Shown piece by piece: positions 1 to 7,002 of a stretch of 17,085 nucleotides of DNA. The translations under genes were made by a program, and so were the position numbers. Source of the stretch: an uncultured Chromatiaceae bacterium. Its GTDB lineage: Bacteria > Pseudomonadota > Gammaproteobacteria > Enterobacterales > Alteromonadaceae. Under the pieces are notes generated by a model, which made no database searches, was not told the origin of the DNA, and worked only from the letters and a program-made list of their open reading frames with translations. The stretch covers positions 1-17,085 of the forward strand of contig CAMLNG010000021.1 of assembly GCA_946481195.1 (NCBI GenBank), given 5' to 3'. Position 1 is the first letter of the stretch. Each line of letters begins with the position of its first letter.

Positions 1-315
1 GAAGGCAGTGTGATTATTGAGCCAACCAGCGGTCATACCGGTATTGGTTGTCAGACTTTTTGCATGATAAGTGCCGCCAAGGCCCACCTTGCCAATGTGC
101 ACACCAGCATCAAACCGACCTTTATCACTGAGCTGATCGGTAGACCAGGTTCCAAACTGCAGTGGCTTATCCCAGGCAAATGGATTTGCCCCTTGCACCT
201 GATGTTGCGCTAAAGCGCCAGCAGACTCTGGCAGCGCCATCCGGGCCGTCGAGACACATGCACTCAAGAACACTGCTGACGTTAAACTCAAACAAAAAGC
301 AACCGCGTATTTCAT
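1..315 (-). CDS. Lipoprotein of unknown function, partial (C-terminus beyond left edge)
   Basis: I do not recognise this protein. Reading the minus strand from an ATG at 315 gives 105 open codons to the window edge with no stop. The N-terminus is a clear lipoprotein signal: MK, a hydrophobic stretch, then the lipobox LSAC with Cys20 as the predicted lipidation site. The mature part seen so far is polar, with no transmembrane segment and no catalytic motif I can name. A GAGG ribosome binding site lies eight bases before the ATG. It follows the PhnD-like gene on the same strand after a gap of about 195 bases, so it may have its own promoter. Confidence is high that it is a lipoprotein gene; the function is unknown. 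Confidence 0.75.
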   Translation of the reverse strand, partial: MKYAVAFCLSLTSAVFLSACVSTARMALPESAGALAQHQVQGANPFAWDKPLQFGTWSTDQLSDKGRFDAGVHIGKVGLGGTYHAKSLTTNTGMTAGWLNNHTAF

Positions 316-435
316 TGCAAATCCTCACAGGCTTTGGTGGTCACCTGCTGGTGCCACGCTTTGCCATTGTAAAAATACTCAGGGGGCCGTCTGTAATTCT
401 TTGTCAGGACAACTGCTACCGCCGACCCGACACTA

Positions 436-452
436 TGTACAAAATGTATACA
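436..452. promoter_or_regulatory. Candidate operator: adjacent TGTACA and TGTATACA palindromes
   Basis: The gap between the PhnD-like gene and the lipoprotein gene contains TGTACA (436-441) and TGTATACA (445-452), each a perfect palindrome. Together they form a 17-base TGTA-N9-TACA dyad about 120 bases upstream of the lipoprotein start. The outline resembles TyrR-type boxes but the spacing is one base short. I could not find a convincing -35/-10 pair beside it. The binding protein is unknown. Confidence 0.25.
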
Positions 453-510
453 GCTGATGGTTTTTGTTACCTGCCGGCTGGTATTGCCCGGACTTAATCA
501 CGCTGCAACC

Positions 511-1389
511 TTATTTTTGCTCAGCCAGCAGAGCCCGCATCGTCTGGTACTGCGTGGCATCGACTGTCGCCAGACCGCGGCTGTGCTGGAATTCAACCCA
601 TCCCTGCTGCAACCCCTGCAATACAGCTGCAGCCGCTGCCGGCTCTGCCAGCAGAGTTGACTTCAGAGTTTCGCACGGCAGCGTCTGGCTGTTACACAAT
701 AAAGGCCCAAACGGCAGTTCGGCGGAACGCCAGATCTCGGAGATCCCGGCTGGCAAGCTGGCAGGTAATGACGCAGTTGCAACTATGGCCAAGCCTTCAG
801 ATGCTGCACTCAGCGCCGGTAACACAGCCTGATGGCTGCCAACATAATCAAAGCGCAGCTGACTAAACTGGTCGGCCAACCGCTTTTTCAGCTCGGCACG
901 GCCAATCAGGCCACCGGAAGCCGAATCGGGCCAAACCGCAAAGACTGTCAGTGGCCGCCCTTGCCGTAACCATGATGGTAGTTGGGTCAAGTCCGGTAGT
1001 TTCTTCGCCAGCAAGCTGGAGCTGTAAACCGCTTGGCTGGCAGGTTGGGGCGAACCTGCCGGCACCACAAAATCGACCATCTGTTGCTGTTGTTGCAGAA
1101 TTTGCAGATAAGCCACCAGGTTAGGCACCACCAAATCAACACTGCCCTGATGGGCCCACTGCACCAACTCATTTGGATTGCTGGCGACTTTGACGGTAAC
1201 CGAACTTTGTTGGGTTGCGGCCAGCCAGGTGGCGAGCGGCGTGATGGCCGCTTTGCGGTCTATATCCGGGTAAGCATAAGTGGCCACGACCAGCGGCCGC
1301 GCCATGCTTTGTGTGCTGTAGCACAACAGGAGCCACAGGCCAGACCCAAGCAGCAAACTAAACCACTGACGCATTTTGATTTCTGACAT
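511..1389 (-). CDS. PhnD-like periplasmic substrate-binding protein
   Basis: 292 residues. Residues 1-30 form a signal peptide: a charged start, a Leu-rich core, and likely cleavage after QSMA before RPLVV. The mature part opens with VVATYAYPDI and continues with the layout of the PhnD/SsuA/transferrin-like type II periplasmic binding proteins, including a region near residues 70-95 (NELVQWAHQGSVDLVVPNLVAYLQ) typical of that fold. At about 262 mature residues it is on the short side. Its ligand cannot be read from sequence: phosphonate, phosphite and other anions are known for the family, and some members are sensory rather than transport proteins. No permease gene is present. It lies downstream of the ModF-like gene on the same strand after about 185 bases. 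The first ATG is preferred because a GAGGTAGG-type site precedes it, while the internal Met6 has none. Confidence 0.7.
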   Translation of the reverse strand: MSEIKMRQWFSLLLGSGLWLLLCYSTQSMARPLVVATYAYPDIDRKAAITPLATWLAATQQSSVTVKVASNPNELVQWAHQGSVDLVVPNLVAYLQILQQQQQMVDFVVPAGSPQPASQAVYSSSLLAKKLPDLTQLPSWLRQGRPLTVFAVWPDSASGGLIGRAELKKRLADQFSQLRFDYVGSHQAVLPALSAASEGLAIVATASLPASLPAGISEIWRSAELPFGPLLCNSQTLPCETLKSTLLAEPAAAAAVLQGLQQGWVEFQHSRGLATVDATQYQTMRALLAEQK

Positions 1390-1575
1390 CTGAACCTACC
1401 TCAACAGACGCTGCAGCCTCGGCTCAGCCCCATCAATAAAGCGGGCAACTTAGCAGTCCTGCAGGTCCCAGATCCACTTCATTTTGTAACTAATCTGCAA
1501 GCTGGCGGCGATAGCTTATGGTGATGACTTCCTCCAGCTCCGAATCACGAGACATGCCTGTCAGTGCAATACTCT

Positions 1576-3021
1576 CTACCCGGCTACTGTCTGATAATCC
1601 GTCATCCGCAGCACCTGATGAATACCGTCGATTTTGTCTTCGGCATGATGATTCACATACAACAGCGTTGACTCCCCACTGCGCGCCAGTACGCTTAATA
1701 GCGCCAGCACTTTAAGCCGGTTCAGCTCGTCCAGGCCATTACAGGGTTCATCTAAAATCAGCAGCGTCGGGTGTTTCACCATAGCCCGCACAATCAGCAC
1801 CAGGCGCTGATCGCCAAAAGATAACGACTGGAACGAGTCTTTGGCTTTCGCCTCCAGCCCAATCAGCGCCAGCCATTGCTGCGCCAGTTTGATTTGCAGC
1901 GCCGACGGCTGGTCATACAAGCCAATGCTGTCGTAAAAACCTGACAACACCACATGCAATACCGGACAACCGACCCGGTATTGCAGTTGCAGGCTGTTTG
2001 ATACCAGCCCCAGATGTTGCTTGATGTCCCAGATACTTTCGCCGCTGCCACGCTGATAACCAAACACCTGTAAATCGTTGGTGTAACAATGTGGGTTGTC
2101 GCCGCTCAGCATCTGCAGTAAACAGGTTTTACCCGAGCCGTTTGGCCCGGTGATTTGCCAGTGCTCGCCACGCAGAATTTGCCAATCAAGGCCCTGAAAA
2201 ATCACCCGGTCGCCGTACTGCACTTTGCCCTGACGTAAGCGGACCAAAGTTTTTTCCGCCAGTGCCGGCGTAAAGCGGTCCCGGTCTTTGCCGGGTAATG
2301 GCCCCGGCGCTTGCTGCAGTTGACTGAGCTGTGTCAGCTCCGCCAGCTCCAGCGCGCTGATACCGCTGTCGCTTGATTGCCATTCGATCTCACCATGCAC
2401 CAGATAGAGGATTTTTTGGCAAAAAGGCGGCAATTCACTGAGCCGGTTCAGCACCAGCACCAGTGTCATCTGCTGCTGCAATTCAGCCAGTAATGTCTGT
2501 AGTGCCGCACAAGAGTCGGCATCGAGGCCATTAAAAGGTTCGTCCAGCACCAATAATTCCGGCTGTTGTAAAATTGCTTTGATCAATAATAACTTGCGGG
2601 TTTCGCCGGTCGACAGCGCCAGAAATGGCGTTTCAAGCCGCTCCTGCAGACCTAGTCTCGTGGCGAGCTGCTGTAACTGCTGTTCCTGTGCGGCTGACCA
2701 AGTGGCATGGTCACGGCAGATGATCTCGCGCGCGTTGCTAGGGTCCACTTCCACATCGAGAATATCGGCATCGCCTTTACGTCGTTCCGCTTCAATCAGC
2801 GCCTGCTGTTGTGCACTGCTGACCCAGCTCAGCCGGGAGGGTAACTCTGCACGTCCTTCCAGTAATTGCGCCTGCCCGGCGATCACTGCAGCGAGCGCCG
2901 ATTTACCACTGCCATTCGCACCAAAAATCGCACAGTGCTGGCCCGCGTTAATGTGCAGCTGTTTGACCTGCACCTGATGGCTCAGGCCTAATAAAAACCG
3001 GCATTGCTCAAATTTCAACAT
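1576..3021 (-). CDS. modF: ModF-like protein with two ATP-binding cassette domains
   Basis: 481 residues with two complete nucleotide-binding domains and no membrane segments, so it is a cytoplasmic ATPase. Domain 1 has Walker A GANGSGKS (34-41), signature LSTGE (136-140) and Walker B LLVLDEP (156-162). Domain 2 has Walker A GPNGSGKT (292-299), signature LSFGD (400-404), Walker B LLILDEP (420-426) and the switch His in NHHAED (457-462). The stretches GETRK, NRLSE, RGSGESIWDIK and DSIGLY match my memory of E. coli ModF (about 490 residues), a poorly understood ATPase linked to molybdate uptake genes. As in ModF, domain 1 has Asn192 where the switch His would be. No modABC genes are in view, so a role in molybdenum is by homology only. 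An in-frame TGA four codons upstream supports this start; the ribosome binding site is weak. Confidence 0.8.
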   Translation of the reverse strand: MLKFEQCRFLLGLSHQVQVKQLHINAGQHCAIFGANGSGKSALAAVIAGQAQLLEGRAELPSRLSWVSSAQQQALIEAERRKGDADILDVEVDPSNAREIICRDHATWSAAQEQQLQQLATRLGLQERLETPFLALSTGETRKLLLIKAILQQPELLVLDEPFNGLDADSCAALQTLLAELQQQMTLVLVLNRLSELPPFCQKILYLVHGEIEWQSSDSGISALELAELTQLSQLQQAPGPLPGKDRDRFTPALAEKTLVRLRQGKVQYGDRVIFQGLDWQILRGEHWQITGPNGSGKTCLLQMLSGDNPHCYTNDLQVFGYQRGSGESIWDIKQHLGLVSNSLQLQYRVGCPVLHVVLSGFYDSIGLYDQPSALQIKLAQQWLALIGLEAKAKDSFQSLSFGDQRLVLIVRAMVKHPTLLILDEPCNGLDELNRLKVLALLSVLARSGESTLLYVNHHAEDKIDGIHQVLRMTDYQTVAG

Positions 3022-3091
3022 CAGAACTGCTCATCCACATCATGCTCATCACAAAATCCCAGCTTAACGGGAATGGCGCGATGATGAAACC

Positions 3092-3132
3092 TTCCTGCAG
3101 GTCAGCCGGCGCGCCGACGGACCTGCGAGGAA
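3092..3132 (-). terminator. Nested GC-rich hairpin after the first dehydrogenase gene
   Basis: TTCCT-GCAGGTC pairs with GACCTGC-g-AGGAA, giving 12 base pairs with one bulged base. The loop itself holds the palindrome CGGCGCGCCG, so the structure can extend further. It starts 16 bases past the dehydrogenase stop. On the minus strand it is followed by GGTTTCATC, a poor U-tract, so it may be a weak terminator or an RNA-stabilising stem rather than an efficient terminator. Confidence 0.45.
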
Positions 3133-3147
3133 TGGGCGAGTAAAAAC

Positions 3148-3912
3148 TCAGCTGCGGCTAATCGACGCCCCGCCATCCACCAGCGAGGCCGTGCCGGTAA
3201 CAAACGAGGAATCGTCAGACGCCAGATATAACACCGAACGCGCCAACTCTTCCGGCGTGGCCACCCGTTTTAACGCGTGCAGATTGGCGATATAAGCCTG
3301 TGCTTCAGCGCTGTCATTCATCTGCCGGTACATCGGCGTATCCACAGCGCCCGGCAATATCGCATTAACCCGCACCTGCTGCGGACCAAACTCTGCGGCC
3401 AATGCCTGCGTCAGGCCAATCAAGCCGGCTTTACTGGCGGCATAAGCCGCGACACCCGGGAAGGCAAAGCTGTAACCGACAAAAGTCGAAGTAAAAATGA
3501 TGGAACCGCCGCCTTGTTGTGCCATTACCGGCAACTGATATTTGGCGCCTAAAAATGCGCTGGTCAGGTTGGTTTGTAAGGTCTCATTAAAGCCTTGTGC
3601 TGACACTGCTGCACTGGGGCCCATTTCGCCTAATGTACCGGCGTTGTTAAAGGCAATATCGAGCCGGCCATAGTGCTGCAGTGCCAACTCAACCAACGCC
3701 TTGGCGTAAACTTCGGACACCACATCTCCCGCCAGCGCAACCGCTTCACCACCGGCGGCTTTAATTTGTGCCACCAAACTGTCTAATTCCGCCTGCCGCC
3801 TCGCGCCGACCACCACACGCGCGCCTTCTTGTGCAAACAACAAGGCTGTGGCGCGGCCAATGCCAGAACTGGCACCTGTCACTATCGCTACTTTACCGGT
3901 TAATTTATTCAT
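3148..3912 (-). CDS. Short-chain dehydrogenase/reductase (classical SDR), first of two
   Basis: 254 residues, a normal length for a classical SDR: a cytoplasmic NAD(P)H-dependent oxidoreductase acting on an alcohol or ketone. Visible motifs are the cofactor loop TGASSGIG (12-19), NNAG (89-92) and the catalytic set Asn115, Ser142, Tyr157 and Lys161 (YAASK), then PG (187-188) and the C-terminal VDGG. Arg38 and Arg39 after the second strand suggest NADPH over NADH. The fold is close to the group annotated glucose 1-dehydrogenase or 3-oxoacyl-ACP reductase, but the substrate cannot be read. GAGGA lies seven bases before the ATG. The gene is divergent from a LysR gene, and its upstream region carries the 17-base operator shared with the second dehydrogenase. 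Confidence 0.9.
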   Translation of the reverse strand: MNKLTGKVAIVTGASSGIGRATALLFAQEGARVVVGARRQAELDSLVAQIKAAGGEAVALAGDVVSEVYAKALVELALQHYGRLDIAFNNAGTLGEMGPSAAVSAQGFNETLQTNLTSAFLGAKYQLPVMAQQGGGSIIFTSTFVGYSFAFPGVAAYAASKAGLIGLTQALAAEFGPQQVRVNAILPGAVDTPMYRQMNDSAEAQAYIANLHALKRVATPEELARSVLYLASDDSSFVTGTASLVDGGASISRS

Positions 3913-3963
3913 CTTTGCATCCTCGTAATTGGTTGGACGAAGCCCGATGCTTCGCTGGAGGTC

Positions 3964-3992
3964 ACTATATTGATTTGCAATTCAGTGAAACA
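3964..3992 (-). promoter_or_regulatory. Proposed promoter of the first dehydrogenase gene
   Basis: On the minus strand a good -10 element, TATAGT (3964-3969), is preceded after 17 bases by a poor -35, TGTTTC (3987-3992). A weak -35 fits an activator-dependent promoter. Transcription would start near 3957. The dyad ATTG-N5-CAAT (3969-3981) overlaps the -10 and spacer. The centre of the upstream 17-base operator lies near -65. Confidence 0.45.
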
Positions 3993-4015
3993 GGCGGCAA
4001 ATATGCAGCTATTAT
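3987..4015 (+). promoter_or_regulatory. Proposed promoter of the LysR gene at 4044
   Basis: GAAACA (3987-3992) and TATTAT (4010-4015) are separated by 17 bases, which would start transcription near 4022. That point is the centre of the 17-base operator, so binding there should block this promoter, as expected for an autorepressed LysR gene. The -35 is weak, so confidence is modest. Confidence 0.3.
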
Positions 4016-4030
4016 TCAGCTTTTATGAAT
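4014..4030. promoter_or_regulatory. LysR-type operator, copy 1
   Basis: ATTCAGCTTTTATGAAT has the palindromic arms ATTCA and TGAAT around a 7-base centre and fits the LysR-type rule T-N11-A. It is identical over all 17 bases to 5886-5902. It lies 44 bases from the proposed -10 of the first dehydrogenase gene, overlaps the proposed start of the LysR transcript, and ends 13 bases before the LysR start codon. Confidence 0.65.
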
Positions 4031-4043
4031 CTTAGGAGTGGCG

Positions 4044-4952
4044 ATGGACAGGCTCAGGGCATATGAGATCTTTATGACGGTGGTCAACAAAGGCAGCTTC
4101 AGTAAAGCGGCTGATTTGCTCGACACTTCACCGGCAAACGTCACCCGTTATATCAATGATTTGGAAGCTTATTTAGGCTGCAGACTGCTCAATCGCAGCT
4201 CGCGCAAGCTGTCATTAACTGAAAGTGGCGAGGCGTTATTTGAACGCTGTAAAACCATCCTGGCAGAAGTGGCTGAGACGGAAGCTTTAGTGTCGTCGGC
4301 CGCAGTACAGCCGCGCGGCAGACTGCGTATCAATGCCCCGCTCAGCTTCGGCATTTTGCATTTAGCGCCGATTTGGCCGGAATTCAGCCGGCGTTATCCA
4401 CAGCTGGAGCTGGACATTACCCTAACCGACCGCGTTGTGGATATCGTTGAAGAAGGTTATGACCTGGTGATCCGCATCTCCCGCAGCGGCTCGGTCAATC
4501 ACGCTGCGCGCAAGCTTGCCAGTTCGCACAATATCCTCTGTGCGGCACCTTCTTACCTGAAACAATTTGGCACACCGCAAATACCGGCGGATTTACGTGA
4601 CCATCAATGTATTACTTATCTCTATTCCGGTGATGAATGGCATTTCACCGACAGCGCCGGCAAAGCGCATCAGGTGAAAGTCAGGGGGAAAATTCACACC
4701 AATAATGGCGATACCGCCAGAGCCATGGCGTTGGCCGGCGCCGGGATCATCTGGCAACCGAGTTTTCTGATTGGGCCTGATCTCACCTCCGGAGCTTTAG
4801 TGCCACTGCTGCCGGGGTATAAACTGCCGGATATTGACGTGCTGGCGATGTATCCAAGCCGCCGCCATTTGAGTGTCAAAGTGCGGGTATTAATTGATTA
4901 TCTGGTAGAAGTTTTTGCCGGCGCGCCGCCATGGGATAAAACAGCCCCATAA
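4044..4952 (+). CDS. LysR-family transcriptional regulator, likely controlling the two flanking dehydrogenases
   Basis: 302 residues from the ATG at 4044. The N-terminal winged helix-turn-helix covers about residues 1-60 (FSKAADLLDTSPANVTRYI, then LTESG). The rest is the effector-binding domain, opening with GRLRINAPLSFG, which is typical of the CrgA-like subgroup. A GTG at 4038 is in frame, but it overlaps the AGGAG ribosome binding site at 4034-4038, so the ATG five bases after that site is the better start. The gene is divergent from the first dehydrogenase and convergent with the second. Both dehydrogenases carry the same 17-base palindrome upstream, and one copy overlaps this gene's own promoter. 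From this I infer that it activates both and represses itself. The ligand is unknown and may be the dehydrogenase substrate. Confidence 0.88.
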   Translation: MDRLRAYEIFMTVVNKGSFSKAADLLDTSPANVTRYINDLEAYLGCRLLNRSSRKLSLTESGEALFERCKTILAEVAETEALVSSAAVQPRGRLRINAPLSFGILHLAPIWPEFSRRYPQLELDITLTDRVVDIVEEGYDLVIRISRSGSVNHAARKLASSHNILCAAPSYLKQFGTPQIPADLRDHQCITYLYSGDEWHFTDSAGKAHQVKVRGKIHTNNGDTARAMALAGAGIIWQPSFLIGPDLTSGALVPLLPGYKLPDIDVLAMYPSRRHLSVKVRVLIDYLVEVFAGAPPWDKTAP

Positions 4953-4964
4953 GCGGGGCTGTTT
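4939..4964. terminator. Bidirectional rho-independent terminator containing the LysR stop codon
   Basis: A perfect 10-base-pair stem, AAACAGCCCC with GGGGCTGTTT, closes a 6-base loop. The TAA stop of the LysR gene (4950-4952) is inside the loop. The A/T ends of the stem provide U-tracts in both directions; the minus-strand one (TGTTTTATC) is longer. It serves two convergent genes, LysR and the second dehydrogenase. Confidence 0.8.
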
Positions 4965-4994
4965 AAGCTATGTCTCAGCGACTCAAGCGCAAAA

Positions 4995-5744
4995 TTACAG
5001 CTGGCTCATGCCACCGTCGATAATCAACTCAGTACCAACCACAAAGGCTGAGTCTGCCGACGACATAAACAATACTGCGCTGGCTAATTCTTCCGGCGTA
5101 CCAAAGCGTTGCAGCGGGATCTGCGCCTGAATGGCCGCGGCCATCTGGTCCAGCTGCGCCGCTTCCATACCGAGGCGGCCATACAACGGCGTGGCGACCG
5201 GGCCCGGGCTCACCACATTGACCCGCACGCCTTGCGGTAACAGCTCCGCCGACAAAGTTTTCGCCAGTGAAATCAACGCAGCTTTACTCGCGGCATAGAC
5301 CGAAGAAGAAGGCATGCCGATATGCGCATTGATAGAGCCGTTCAGCACAATGGCCGCACCGCGATTTAACAGCGGCGTCAGCGCCTGAATGGTGAAATAG
5401 GCACCTTTGACATTGACGTTAAAGGTCTGGTCCCACAAGGCTTCGTTGATATCCGCGAAGGCGGCAAACTTCGCCACCCCGGCATTGATAAAAATCGCGT
5501 CCAGCCGGATATTCTGCGCAGTTAAAATCCGCGCCAGTTCAGCTGCTGCCCGCAGATCACCCTGGTCATTTTGCAGTGCGATAGTGTCAGCACCAATCAG
5601 TGCTTTGGCCTGATCTAAAGTGGCCTGATCCCGCCCGGTGATCACCACGCGGGCACCTTCTTTGGCGTATTGGATAGCCGTTGCCAGGCCAATACCACTA
5701 TTGCCGCCGGTGACTAATACAGTTTTGTTGGTGAAACGATTCAT
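4995..5744 (-). CDS. Short-chain dehydrogenase/reductase (classical SDR), second of two
   Basis: 249 residues from the ATG at 5744, which has a strong AGGAGAG site four bases upstream. A longer reading frame from 5795 lacks such support. Motifs are TGGNSGIG (12-19), INAG (86-89) and the catalytic set Asn111, Ser137, Tyr150 and Lys154 (YAASK), then PG (180-181) and IDGG near the end. It is a soluble NAD(P)-dependent oxidoreductase with Arg38 suggesting NADPH. It is only distantly similar to the first dehydrogenase, so the pair is not a recent duplication. It faces the LysR gene tail to tail and carries an exact copy of the operator found beside that gene. The substrate is unknown. Confidence 0.9.
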   Translation of the reverse strand: MNRFTNKTVLVTGGNSGIGLATAIQYAKEGARVVITGRDQATLDQAKALIGADTIALQNDQGDLRAAAELARILTAQNIRLDAIFINAGVAKFAAFADINEALWDQTFNVNVKGAYFTIQALTPLLNRGAAIVLNGSINAHIGMPSSSVYAASKAALISLAKTLSAELLPQGVRVNVVSPGPVATPLYGRLGMEAAQLDQMAAAIQAQIPLQRFGTPEELASAVLFMSSADSAFVVGTELIIDGGMSQL

Positions 5745-5835
5745 ATAACTCTCCTCTTTGGATTTGGCTTGGCTGACAGTGACGGTTTGGCGCACTTACA
5801 GCCGGTTGATTTCTTCCGGCGCTTGCCGTGAACAC

Positions 5836-5864
5836 AAGATATGAGATCAGGAAAAATCAAACAA
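5836..5864 (-). promoter_or_regulatory. Proposed promoter of the second dehydrogenase gene
   Basis: On the minus strand TTGTTT (5859-5864) and TATCTT (5836-5841) are separated by 17 bases, with transcription starting near 5829. Both boxes are imperfect, which fits activator dependence. The 17-base operator centres near -65. The leader to the start codon would be about 85 bases. Confidence 0.45.
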
Positions 5865-5885
5865 AGGGGTGAATGTTGATGATAG

Positions 5886-5902
5886 ATTCAGCTTTTATGA
5901 AT
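5886..5902. promoter_or_regulatory. LysR-type operator, copy 2
   Basis: This is identical over 17 bases to the copy at 4014-4030 (ATTCA-N7-TGAAT, T-N11-A). It lies 44 bases from the proposed -10 of the second dehydrogenase gene, exactly the distance seen at the first. The flanking bases differ between the two sites, so only the operator itself is conserved. Confidence 0.65.
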
Positions 5903-5950
5903 GATTAGCCAGGAATATGGCAGTGAGTTCAGTCCGGGCGACATCAGACT

Positions 5951-6997
5951 TCAGTGCGTACTCAGCGGCGGGATGGTTGGGCAGAGCAGCGGCTGTATCG
6001 GGTTCATCGACTTTGCAGTGGCCGATTGCTGCTGGATTTGTTTTTGCGAGTCGAGCAGATTGGCATTATCGGGTGCCAGACGCAGCGCCTCTTCCAGCAA
6101 TGTTGTCGCCTGTACCTGACAGCCTTGAGCGCTCAGTAGCAAGGCATAGTTGTTCAGATAAGCAATCTGCTGGCGGCCGGCATTGAGGCCAGCAGCAAAC
6201 CAATGCATGGCCTTGGCAGGTTGGCCGTCACTATGATGATTGCCAAGCAAAAAATACGGTAACCAATAATCCGGCCATTGCCGGGTGGCACTTTCCAGTG
6301 CACTCACACCAGCAATGGCTCCAGCTTTGGCTCTGGTGCTGATGCCGGCAGCTGCTTTGTGCTGTTGCGTGCTCAGTAAATCCTGCGCCGCTTTGGTATA
6401 TAAAAACGGGTCCAGCTGGTTGCTGGTTTTTTCCGGCGGTAACATCAACAGCAACCAATATTGGCCGCGCTGCCAGGTGCGCTCAAAAGTAGCGAAGTCC
6501 AGCCGGTAATTCGGCGTCACGCCGGTATGTAAAATCAGTTCTGCACTTTCGAGGTCATAACCGATCACCACCGCATAATGCCACTGTGGCCACCAGCTGA
6601 TGGAGTTGTTCTGTAACACAATGACCGGCATATCAGCAGCGACCAGACTGAGCAACTGGCTCATGCTGCCGCGCTGGGTATAAGCCAGCAACCCCAGTTG
6701 CCGGGTGGCTGCCGCCATTTCAATTTGTAAAGTTCCCTGCAGATCAGGAATAAAAGTCTGAGGCGCTATAGCTACCGGGTCTTGCCGATGGCCATAAAAA
6801 GCTGCGACTTCGGCCAGTGTGGTCGGGCCGCAATAAAATTCCTGTTGCGGATAAAAGGGCACGCCAGCGATCAGGTGTTGACGCGGCAAAGCCGGCGGCT
6901 TATCCAGCAGCTGCCGGGTTTGTGGCGGCGTCTGACAACCCGCCAACAGCAGGCACAGCGCCAGCAACAGGCCGCTGCGCCATCCAAACAGCTGCAA
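5951..6997 (-). CDS. PA2778-family C39-like cysteine peptidase lipoprotein with TPR tail
   Basis: 348 residues. The N-terminus is a lipoprotein signal with lipobox LAGC and Cys21 as the lipidation site, so the protein is anchored on the periplasmic side of a membrane. Residues 45-190 are a C39-like papain-fold domain: nucleophile Cys56 in FYCGPTT and general base His140 in WHYAVVIGYD. The third catalytic residue is not obvious. Residues from about 225 to 325 are helical repeats of TPR type (YFLLGN, NNYALLLSAQG, EEALRLAPDNANLL). The start is a TTG at 6997, six bases after the stop of the PA2779-like gene, with a poor ribosome binding site, so translation is probably coupled to that gene. The PA2778/PA2779 pairing is known from family annotation; the substrate and role are not established. 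Confidence 0.82.
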   Translation of the reverse strand: MQLFGWRSGLLLALCLLLAGCQTPPQTRQLLDKPPALPRQHLIAGVPFYPQQEFYCGPTTLAEVAAFYGHRQDPVAIAPQTFIPDLQGTLQIEMAAATRQLGLLAYTQRGSMSQLLSLVAADMPVIVLQNNSISWWPQWHYAVVIGYDLESAELILHTGVTPNYRLDFATFERTWQRGQYWLLLMLPPEKTSNQLDPFLYTKAAQDLLSTQQHKAAAGISTRAKAGAIAGVSALESATRQWPDYWLPYFLLGNHHSDGQPAKAMHWFAAGLNAGRQQIAYLNNYALLLSAQGCQVQATTLLEEALRLAPDNANLLDSQKQIQQQSATAKSMNPIQPLLCPTIPPLSTH

Positions 6998-7002
6998 GGG
7001 GT

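Noticed and set aside
4038..4043. GTG start for the first LysR gene
   Set aside because: It lies on the AGGAG ribosome binding site that serves the ATG at 4044.
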